From: an uncultured Phycisphaerales bacterium
GTDB lineage: Bacteria; Planctomycetota; Phycisphaerae; UBA1845; CAIVHJ01
DNA length: 18,492 nucleotides
Assembly: GCA_903905665.1 (NCBI GenBank)
Contig: CAIVHJ010000170.1
Location: 1-18,492, forward strand
Direction: 5' to 3'
Shown here one piece after another: positions 1-6,004 of the stretch. Numbering within the stretch: position 1 is the first letter of the stretch; every line of letters starts with the position of its first letter. Both the position numbers and the translations under genes were made by a program. Under the pieces are notes generated by a model. The model ran no database searches. It saw only the letters and a program-made list of their open reading frames with translations, and was not told the origin of the DNA.

Positions 1-664
1 GCCACATCGGAATATTGAGCGTGGTCCCCTCACCGGCGCCGCGCCCGCGTTCGTGTTCGTATCCGGTTCCCGGATAGAGCGTCGCCGGGTGGCCGTGGAA
101 ACTACAGAAAAACACGCGCGGGTCTTCTTCAAAAGCGTGCTGGGTTCCGTTGCCGTGATGAACGTCCCAGTCGAGGATGAGGATTCGCTCCAGACCGTGT
201 TCGTTTAGGAGCGATCGGGCGGCGATCGCCACATTGTTGAACATGCAAAACCCCATCGAGTGGTCGTATTCAGCGTGATGCCCGGGAGGGCGGACGGCGC
301 AGAAAGCGTTTTGCAATTGGCCGGTGGCGACCTGACGGACGGCTTGGACGACGGTTCCGGCGGCGAGGATCGCTACGTCGAAGGTTTCGGGGCCGATGAG
401 GCTGTCGGGGGTGTCGATGAATCCTTCTCCGCGATGACACGCTTCTTCCAGTCGCCGGATGTAGGTTTCACTGTGATTACTTTGCAGCAGATTCCGGTCG
501 ATTGGGACTGGATCGATTCGTTCGCATCGGTTGAGCAGACCGGATTGAGAGAGAGCTTGTTCGACGGCACGAAGTCGTTCGGGGGATTCGGGATGATGCG
601 GACCCGTACGATGACGGGTAAAGACTTCGTCGAGAACCAGACCGGTCGCGTGCTTCATGAGCAT
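1..664 (-). CDS. Histone deacetylase family protein (class II-like), 3' end cut by window edge
   Basis: This is a zinc-dependent deacetylase/amidohydrolase of the HDAC superfamily; the family removes acetyl groups from acetyl-lysine or small acetylated amines in the cytoplasm. The frame is open from ATG at 664 to the left edge, giving 221 residues of an expected 300-350. Visible motifs are HPESPERL at about 24-31, RPPGHHAE at 125-132 with the paired active-site His129/His130, GFCMFNN at 138-144, and DWDVHHGNGT at 165-174 supplying the zinc ligands Asp167 and His169. RPPGHHAE followed by GFCMFNN is closer to class II/HDAH enzymes than to AcuC. The start lies three bases after the stop of the CBS gene, so the two are translated as a unit. 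A second ATG at 658 is possible. The substrate cannot be told from sequence. Confidence 0.9.
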   Translation of the reverse strand, partial: MLMKHATGLVLDEVFTRHRTGPHHPESPERLRAVEQALSQSGLLNRCERIDPVPIDRNLLQSNHSETYIRRLEEACHRGEGFIDTPDSLIGPETFDVAILAAGTVVQAVRQVATGQLQNAFCAVRPPGHHAEYDHSMGFCMFNNVAIAARSLLNEHGLERILILDWDVHHGNGTQHAFEEDPRVFFCSFHGHPATLYPGTGYEHERGRGAGEGTTLNIPMW

Positions 665-667
665 GGA

Positions 668-1297
668 TTATAACGCCGGAGGGGGTTTTTCGGGAGCGAG
701 CAGGATGGCGCCGCGCTGTCGCAATTTTCGCTCGACGATCGGCGCATTGGAATTCGCCGTTCGGATATACAGGACGGGTTCCCGGCCGTCGGTTCGCAGG
801 CGGGCCGCCACCAAACTGTAAATTTCGTCGTCATCGGAGAGGGCGCTCAGGGCATGGACGATGTCGGATACGCCCAGTGGAATGGCCACTTCGATCCGAC
901 GCCCGGCGCGGTCGAGGCCCAGCCAATCGCGCGCCGCCTTCATGATGTCGTGTTTGGTGATGATCCCGACCAGTTGCTGACCCTGAACGACGGGGAGGGC
1001 GCCGACACGATGCTCGAAAAACAGGCGGATGGCTTCTTCGAGCGGTGCGTCGCGCCGGACGGTGACCACGTCGGTGCTCATGATCTCCTCGACGCGCAAG
1101 TTCGCACGAACGTGTTGATCATAACCGACGGCGGATCGAAAATCGCGATCGGTAATGATTCCGACCAACCGACCCGCATCATCGACGACCGGCAGATGAT
1201 GAAAGCGTCCGTGTTGAAGCGATCCCAGCGCCTCGGCGACGAGCGTATTCGGCCGAACCGTTTGCGGATTGAGCGTCATGTGATTTTCGATGAACAT
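668..1297 (-). CDS. acuB: AcuB-like protein: two CBS domains plus ACT-like domain
   Basis: A 209-residue cytoplasmic regulatory protein. CBS domain 1 covers about residues 7-58 (HHLPVVDDAGRLVGIITDRD) and CBS domain 2 about 70-122 (GALPVVQGQQLVGIITKHD). An ACT-like region at about 130-198 follows. This CBS-CBS-ACT layout and length match AcuB of Bacillus, encoded with the deacetylase AcuC in the acuABC operon. CBS pairs usually bind adenine nucleotides, so the likely role is an energy or nucleotide signal acting on the adjacent deacetylase; this is inferred, and no acuA-like acetyltransferase is present here. The start fits the family (M-F-I-E-N-H-M-T-L-N-P) and has an AAGGCGGG Shine-Dalgarno about 10 bases upstream. 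A sigma54-type and a sigma70-type promoter lie upstream. Confidence 0.85.
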   Translation of the reverse strand: MFIENHMTLNPQTVRPNTLVAEALGSLQHGRFHHLPVVDDAGRLVGIITDRDFRSAVGYDQHVRANLRVEEIMSTDVVTVRRDAPLEEAIRLFFEHRVGALPVVQGQQLVGIITKHDIMKAARDWLGLDRAGRRIEVAIPLGVSDIVHALSALSDDDEIYSLVAARLRTDGREPVLYIRTANSNAPIVERKLRQRGAILLAPEKPPPAL

Positions 1298-1328
1298 CGG
1301 CGAGGCCCGCCTTCGATAAGATGTCTCC

Positions 1329-1358
1329 AGAATAGCACGAGGTACGCAGAATTGCCAA
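1329..1358 (-). promoter_or_regulatory. Sigma70-like promoter for acuB
   Basis: On the minus strand TTGGCA (1358-1353) and TATTCT (1334-1329) are separated by 18 bases. Transcription would start near 1322, about 25 bases before the acuB ATG. The match is good but unconfirmed. Confidence 0.5.
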
Positions 1359-1371
1359 ATGTTGTGACGAG

Positions 1372-1388
1372 ATCAGGGTGAGCCTGAT
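1372..1388. promoter_or_regulatory. 17-bp inverted repeat, possible operator
   Basis: Perfect dyad ATCAGG-N5-CCTGAT centred at 1380, in the divergent promoter region. It is centred near -58 of the acuB sigma70-like promoter and near -63 of the kinase promoter, and it overlaps the early transcribed region of the predicted sigma54 transcript. Position suggests a regulator-binding site shared by both directions; the binding protein is unknown. Confidence 0.35.
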
Positions 1389-1402
1389 TGCGGACGACCC
1401 CC

Positions 1403-1418
1403 GCATGTTCAGTGCCAA
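1403..1418 (-). promoter_or_regulatory. Sigma54 (-24/-12) promoter for the acuB-deacetylase pair
   Basis: The minus strand reads TTGGCACTGAACATGC. It has the full TTGGCAC of the -24 element, GG and GC exactly ten bases apart, and ATGC at -12 (consensus TTGC). Transcription would start near 1392, leaving a leader of about 95 bases before acuB. The adjacent divergent gene pair encodes a kinase and an NtrC-type sigma54 activator, which is strong context. Confidence 0.6.
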
Positions 1419-1430
1419 TGCCCGATACGC

Positions 1431-1436
1431 TATAAT
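1431..1436 (+). promoter_or_regulatory. -10 element of the histidine kinase/regulator operon
   Basis: A perfect TATAAT lies 21 bases before the kinase ATG. A -35 at 17-base spacing (TTCAGT at 1408-1413) is weak. The predicted leader is about 15 bases and contains GGGG at 1446-1449 as a modest Shine-Dalgarno. The -35 region overlaps the sigma54 site on the other strand, so occupancy of one could hinder the other. Confidence 0.45.
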
Positions 1437-1457
1437 GTTCCAGACTGGGGTTATTCG

Positions 1458-2675
1458 ATGCAGCGGGCCGAATTTGAACGTCTGAGAACCTGGGTCGGTT
1501 TTACCGAAGAGGATGCCCAGCATCTTCGCAGGATCGCCGCGTTCATCGAACCCCACTTGCCAAAAATCGCCAAGTCCTTTTATGAGAAGATTTTACAGGA
1601 CCCGCAGGCGAATGCCGTGCTCAGCGGTGGACCCATGCAATTGCAGCGACTGCACCGGGCGATGGTTCGATGGCTGACGGAGGCGTTCGGCGGGGAATAT
1701 GACAAGGCATTCTTTGAACGTCGAAGCCGGGTGGGGCATGTTCACGTCGATGTCAATTTGCCCGAGCACTTCATGGTGCTGGGCATGGGTTTTTTGCGCC
1801 ACGAACTGACCCAGGCCATCGAGTCGTCTCAGTCCAAAGACAGGCCACAGACTCTGGCGGCCCTGAATCGTCTGTTGGACTTGGAACTGGCATTGATGCT
1901 GCAGACCTACCACGAGCGATACGTGGAGAAGATTCGCAAAATGGATTCGCAGAACATCCAGCATCAGTTGGACGAAGTTCAGCACATGGCGCAGATCGGG
2001 CAGTTGGCAGCGGCGCTGGCGCACGAGATCAAGAATCCGTTGGCGGGGATCAGCGGAGCGATTCAGGTGATCTCGACGGGTATGGACAAATCGAATCCAC
2101 ACTGGGAAATCATGCGCGAAATCCTTCGGCAGATCGACCGATTGGATTCGGTCGTCAAGGATTTGCTGGTGTATGCCCGGCCGAAACCTCCGGAGCGGCA
2201 AATCCGCGACATTCGGCGGACGATTCAACACTGTTTGCGGGTGCTGAGCGGTGATCCGCAACTCAGAACGGTGCGGTTGCGGTGCGAGGGTTTTGACAAA
2301 CCGGCGTATGCGCGGATCGACGCCGGGCAATTCGAGCAGGTGTTTTCCAATTTAATCCTCAACGCGGTTCAGGCGTGCGAAACGTGCGAGGAGAGGGGCG
2401 AAGTGACGCTGCGGTTGTTTTGCGAGAACGGTCGGGTGCTGGTGCATGTTCGCGACAACGGAAAAGGGATGACGCCGGAAGTGTTACAGCGCGCGACGGA
2501 ACCGTTTTTCACGACGAAGTCGCGCGGGACGGGTTTGGGGTTGTCGATCTGCAAGCGGATCATCGACGCCCACGAAGGTGAGTTGCACATTCAAACGGCG
2601 CCGGAACAGGGAACGCTGGTTGTGGTGAGTTTGTCACATGCGGCCCCGGTGACGGATAGCGAGGGTTTGGGATGA
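1458..2675 (+). CDS. Globin-coupled sensor histidine kinase
   Basis: A 405-residue soluble sensor kinase with no membrane segment. The N-terminal 155 or so residues form a globin-coupled-sensor (protoglobin) domain. The hallmark is VGHVHVDVNLPEHF, where His96 in the G-x-x-H pattern is the expected proximal haem ligand. A short coiled linker (155-175) leads to the transmitter: H-box LAHEIKNPL with phospho-acceptor His189, N-box NLILNAVQA (298-306), G1 DNGKGM (333-338), F-box EPFFTTK and G2 GTGLGL (357-362). In the family, O2, NO or CO bound to haem alters output activity; the gas here is not predictable. The stop overlaps the next start (ATGA), so it is co-translated with the NtrC-type regulator, its evident partner. 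Confidence 0.92.
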   Translation: MQRAEFERLRTWVGFTEEDAQHLRRIAAFIEPHLPKIAKSFYEKILQDPQANAVLSGGPMQLQRLHRAMVRWLTEAFGGEYDKAFFERRSRVGHVHVDVNLPEHFMVLGMGFLRHELTQAIESSQSKDRPQTLAALNRLLDLELALMLQTYHERYVEKIRKMDSQNIQHQLDEVQHMAQIGQLAAALAHEIKNPLAGISGAIQVISTGMDKSNPHWEIMREILRQIDRLDSVVKDLLVYARPKPPERQIRDIRRTIQHCLRVLSGDPQLRTVRLRCEGFDKPAYARIDAGQFEQVFSNLILNAVQACETCEERGEVTLRLFCENGRVLVHVRDNGKGMTPEVLQRATEPFFTTKSRGTGLGLSICKRIIDAHEGELHIQTAPEQGTLVVVSLSHAAPVTDSEGLG

Positions 2676-4039
2676 TTGGTCATACGCGGGTCTTGATTAT
2701 CGAAGACGAGCAGTTGATCCGGTGGTCGCTGAAACAGCGATTTCACAATGAAGGCTACATTGCGGACGAAGCCGAGACGGGTTCGCAGGGCTTGGAGCTC
2801 TTCGCAAGCAACATCTACGATCTGGTGATGCTGGATTACAAGTTGCCGGACCTGACCGGCATTGAAGTGCTGAAAAAGATCCGGGAACAGGACGTGGACG
2901 TGGTGGTGATTTTGATGACGGCGTTCGGCAGGATCGAGACCGCCGTCGAAGCGATCAAACTGGGCGCCTACGACTTCATCGGAAAACCGTTCCAGATCGA
3001 CGAATTGATGATCAAGGTCGAGCGAGGACTGGAAACCACGCAGCTCAAACGGCAAGTCCGCAACTACCGCGAAAAGTCGAAAAAGCAATTCGGTTTCGAC
3101 CGGCTCATCGGAGAATGTGAGCGGATGAAAACCGTGTACCGGTTTATTATGGACGTGGCCGGCAGCGGGGGTTCGACGATATTTTTGCTGGGCGAGACCG
3201 GGACCGGCAAAGACGTCGTCGCCAAAACAATCCACTACAATTCCGACCGGGCGGAACAACCATTCGTCAATATCACGTGCACGGCGCTGAGCGAGACGCT
3301 GCTCGAAAGCGAGTTATTCGGTCACGAGCGAGGCGCGTTCACGGATGCGAAACATCAGAAACCCGGATTGTTCGAGTTGGCGAACGGGGGGACGGTGTAT
3401 CTGGACGAAGTGGGCGACATGCCGCCGGCGCTGCAGGCGAAACTGCTGCGATTTCTGGAGGAAAAGGCGTTTCGGAGAATCGGAGGTATTCGGGACATCA
3501 CGGTGGACGTGCGAATCATCGCCGCCACGAACCGCAACATTCAAAAGGCAGTCGCCGAAGGCCGGTTCCGCGAGGATTTATTCCATCGCCTCAATGTCAT
3601 CACGCTCGAACTTCCGCCGTTGCGCGAACGCGACGCCGACATTGATTTGCTGACTCGGCATTTCGTGGACGATTACACCCGCGAATATCGGAAAAATATC
3701 CAGCAGATCGACCCGCCTGCCTTTGAGCGAATGCGAAGCTACGCGTGGCCGGGCAATGTCCGCGAACTTCGCAACACGATTGAACGGGCGATCATTCTCT
3801 CCAAATCGCCGATTTTGCGAGTCGATGATTTTGTGATCGGTCAGCAGGAAGACAACAAGTCACTCGGGTTGCGGGGATTGCAGCTTCCACCCGACGGTGT
3901 CGATCTGGAGGACGTCGAAGCCCAACTCGTCCGCCAAGCCCTCGATCGCACTACCGGCAACCAAACCAAAGCCGCCAAACTCCTCCATCTCTCGCGCGAC
4001 CAGCTTCGCTATCGCATGGAAAAACTCGGACTGCTTTGA
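2672..4039 (+). CDS. NtrC-family sigma54-dependent response regulator
   Basis: 455 residues in three domains. Receiver 1-120: acidic pocket Glu11/Asp12, phospho-acceptor Asp55 in MLDYKLPD, Thr83, Lys105. Central AAA+ ATPase about 144-375: Walker A GETGTGKD (174-181), GAFTDA loop (221-226), Walker B TVYLDEVGD with Asp245/Glu246, sensor ATNR, and arginine-finger region GRFREDL (297-303). C-terminal Fis-type helix-turn-helix about 425-454 (NQTKAAKLLHLSRDQLRYRM). Such proteins bind upstream enhancers and use ATP to open sigma54 promoters. The loop reads GAFTDA rather than the usual GAFTGA, a variant to note. GAGGG at 2661-2665 is its Shine-Dalgarno and the start overlaps the kinase stop. The nearest sigma54 promoter is the one facing acuB. 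Confidence 0.95.
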   Translation: MIGHTRVLIIEDEQLIRWSLKQRFHNEGYIADEAETGSQGLELFASNIYDLVMLDYKLPDLTGIEVLKKIREQDVDVVVILMTAFGRIETAVEAIKLGAYDFIGKPFQIDELMIKVERGLETTQLKRQVRNYREKSKKQFGFDRLIGECERMKTVYRFIMDVAGSGGSTIFLLGETGTGKDVVAKTIHYNSDRAEQPFVNITCTALSETLLESELFGHERGAFTDAKHQKPGLFELANGGTVYLDEVGDMPPALQAKLLRFLEEKAFRRIGGIRDITVDVRIIAATNRNIQKAVAEGRFREDLFHRLNVITLELPPLRERDADIDLLTRHFVDDYTREYRKNIQQIDPPAFERMRSYAWPGNVRELRNTIERAIILSKSPILRVDDFVIGQQEDNKSLGLRGLQLPPDGVDLEDVEAQLVRQALDRTTGNQTKAAKLLHLSRDQLRYRMEKLGLL

Positions 4040-4084
4040 ATAGAATAAATGATGCCGACGAGATTTTTTTTGCTTTCGGTACGG

Positions 4085-5431
4085 TCATTTTGAAGGAACG
4101 TCGTCCTGGAACAGTTTTTTGCTTCGCAGGAGATGATGGTAATTCTGGGCGAAGCGGTGGGCTTCGTCGCGCGCGTGCTGAAGCAGCCGCAGCGCCGGAT
4201 CGTTGCGAGGTAAAATCAACGGTTTGGATCGGGCCTGAATGAACAGTTCTTCTTTTTTCTTCGCCAAAGCGAGAACCATCGGAGGACGAACAATCAAATC
4301 GCTGAATGCGTTCAGTGCGGCGTGCAGATGTCCCAGTCCTCCGTCGATCAAAATGAGATCGGGATACAATTCCTCGCCGCCTGCGGCGTAGCGGTATCGT
4401 CGCAGAAGCACTTCGCGGATCATGGCATAATCGTCCTGTCCCTCAACGGTTTTGATCCGAAATCGTTTGTAACCCGACTTGTACGGTCTCCCGTCGATAA
4501 AGCAGACGAGTGCCCCGACGGATTCATCCCCCTGCAAGTGAGCGATGTCGATGCATTCGATGCTTCGCAGCGGGTTTTCGAGTTCAAGAATTTTGCCCAG
4601 TCGCTCCAGCCCCTCGCGCGGATCGACAAAAAACACCTCCGGTTGAACGTTGTCGTCGGGCGAACCGGAAAGCGACAACGACTCGATGGCCCCAATGCGA
4701 TCGCGGAGCACGGCGGCTTCTTCATATCGATGTTCTTTCGAAGCGGCGTCCATTTCGTTTTTCAACTGCCGGAGGAGCGGACGACGTTTACTGCCCAGAA
4801 GTTTCCGAAGACGCCCGATGTCCTTTCGATAGTCTTCCCTGCTGATGTTCGCCGCGCACGGCGCCGTGCACCGATGAATCGAGTACAGCAAACAGGGTCG
4901 GAAATAACGACGGGATTCATCCTCGTCGCGGATGTCGAGTCCGCAGGTTCGGAATTTGAAAATTCTTTGCAGGGCATCGACGGCTTCGCGCAGGCCGAAG
5001 GCGTTGACGAACGGCCCATATAATTTGGAACCTCGAACGTGGGGCTGTCGCGTCACGTACACGCCCGGAAAATCCTCGCGCGTCGTGATTTCCAGATAGG
5101 GAAACGATCGTCCGTCTTTCAGGTCGGCGTTGAACGGCGGCTGGACGTCCTTGATCAGCCGGTTTTCCTGCAGCAGCGCATCGACCTCGGTTTCGCATTC
5201 CATGAAGTCGATGTCGCAAACCTTCGTCGCCATTCTTGCGATTTCGGGCCCGCGCGTGTTGAGCAGGTCGGTGGAATCCTGAAAATATGAATGGACGCGG
5301 CTTCGCAGGTCTTTGGCTTTTCCAATGTACAAAACGACGCCCTGAGCGTCTTTCATGAAATACAAGCCGGGCGATTTCGGAAACTTCGAAATGATTTCAC
5401 GCAAATGTTCGATTCGTCGGACGCCGTCCAT
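4085..5431 (-). CDS. uvrC: UvrC-like excinuclease subunit, short form without C-terminal HhH
   Basis: Nucleotide-excision-repair endonuclease that makes the two incisions around damage loaded by UvrA/UvrB. Order of parts in 448 residues: GIY-YIG nuclease about 18-100 (GLYF at 22-25, LYIG at 34-37, Arg43, Glu89), four cysteines 163, 180, 188 and 192 spaced as in the UvrC Fe-S cluster, UVR/UvrB-contact helix about 222-252, and RNase H-like 3' nuclease with the triad Asp295 (CIDIAH), Asp363 (LIDGG) and His425 (RDEAHRFA). The protein stops about 20 residues later; the tandem helix-hairpin-helix of the usual ~600-residue UvrC is absent and only 45 bases remain before the converging regulator gene. 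The start matches the family and has a -10 hexamer but no Shine-Dalgarno upstream. Confidence 0.93.
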   Translation of the reverse strand: MDGVRRIEHLREIISKFPKSPGLYFMKDAQGVVLYIGKAKDLRSRVHSYFQDSTDLLNTRGPEIARMATKVCDIDFMECETEVDALLQENRLIKDVQPPFNADLKDGRSFPYLEITTREDFPGVYVTRQPHVRGSKLYGPFVNAFGLREAVDALQRIFKFRTCGLDIRDEDESRRYFRPCLLYSIHRCTAPCAANISREDYRKDIGRLRKLLGSKRRPLLRQLKNEMDAASKEHRYEEAAVLRDRIGAIESLSLSGSPDDNVQPEVFFVDPREGLERLGKILELENPLRSIECIDIAHLQGDESVGALVCFIDGRPYKSGYKRFRIKTVEGQDDYAMIREVLLRRYRYAAGGEELYPDLILIDGGLGHLHAALNAFSDLIVRPPMVLALAKKKEELFIQARSKPLILPRNDPALRLLQHARDEAHRFAQNYHHLLRSKKLFQDDVPSK

Positions 5432-5438
5432 GTCGATT

Positions 5439-5447
5439 ATTGTAGCA
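5439..5447 (-). promoter_or_regulatory. Extended -10 promoter of uvrC, leaderless spacing
   Basis: The minus strand reads TGC-TACAAT; the hexamer ends eight bases before the uvrC ATG, so transcription would begin at or next to the start codon. No clear -35 and no Shine-Dalgarno are present. Confidence 0.4.
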
Positions 5448-5464
5448 CAAAACCGCGTCGGTTC

Positions 5465-5992
5465 TCACGGTTCACGCCGGACATGTTGCTCAAAAGCCAG
5501 TACCACGGACCGACGGCCGATCCCCCGGTCGATGTGGCGCCGAATCGAACGGAGTTTTTTGTCAGCCTGCGCCGCCGTCAGGTGATCCTTGCGAATCAAA
5601 TAGCACACTGTCAGTGTGACGCTGCGACCGTGGCCTGCCTTGCAGTGTACGTAAATTTTGTGACCCTTCGCGATCTGGTCGAAAATAAACGCTACCCCCT
5701 TGTGGAGATCCTCTTCGCTGGGCGGATAAAAATCCAGCGTCGCCAAATGTAACTGCTCCATTCCAAACTCGCGAAGCGCCTTCGTGTCGCCGACGTATTC
5801 TCCGCACAGATTGACGACCGCGCGCACCCCCAGATCGTACAGACGCTTCAAATGTTTCCGCCTCGGCAAAGAACCGACGATCACGTGTTCATCCACCGCG
5901 TCCCATGTCCGCCAGATTCCCATCGCGCACATCAGGCGGTTGAACGCCAGCGTGGGATAAAATGCCAGTCGAATCAGAAATTTAGGAATCAT
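5465..5992 (-). CDS. PTPMT1-like dual-specificity phosphatase (probable phosphatidylglycerophosphatase)
   Basis: A 175-residue cysteine-based phosphatase. The signature HCKAGHGRS gives nucleophile Cys117 and Arg123 (CX5R); Asp87 in TLDFYPP is the likely general acid. The surrounding text (NLCGEY at 61-66, EQLHLATLDF, LHKGVAFIF, IYVHCKAG, YLI) follows mitochondrial PTPMT1 closely. PTPMT1 dephosphorylates phosphatidylglycerophosphate in cardiolipin synthesis, and a planctomycete PTPMT1 relative is known to act on this lipid; activity here is inferred. An amphipathic N-terminus (PKFLIRLAFYPTLAF) could sit on the membrane. The start is 12 bases after the stop of the lipoprotein gene with GGGGAA as Shine-Dalgarno, so it is probably in the same operon. 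A general tyrosine phosphatase is the alternative. Confidence 0.82.
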   Translation of the reverse strand: MIPKFLIRLAFYPTLAFNRLMCAMGIWRTWDAVDEHVIVGSLPRRKHLKRLYDLGVRAVVNLCGEYVGDTKALREFGMEQLHLATLDFYPPSEEDLHKGVAFIFDQIAKGHKIYVHCKAGHGRSVTLTVCYLIRKDHLTAAQADKKLRSIRRHIDRGIGRRSVVLAFEQHVRREP

Positions 5993-6004
5993 TCATTTCC
6001 CCGA

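Noticed and set aside
2591..3259. 222-codon minus-strand open frame
   Set aside because: Antisense shadow of the kinase/regulator genes, His/Phe-rich without domain signal.
4064..4071. T8 tract between the converging regulator and uvrC genes as a terminator
   Set aside because: No stable stem precedes it on either strand.
4039..4085. Frameshifted remnant of the missing UvrC HhH domain
   Set aside because: Only 45 bases separate the uvrC stop from the convergent regulator, too short for an HhH remnant.
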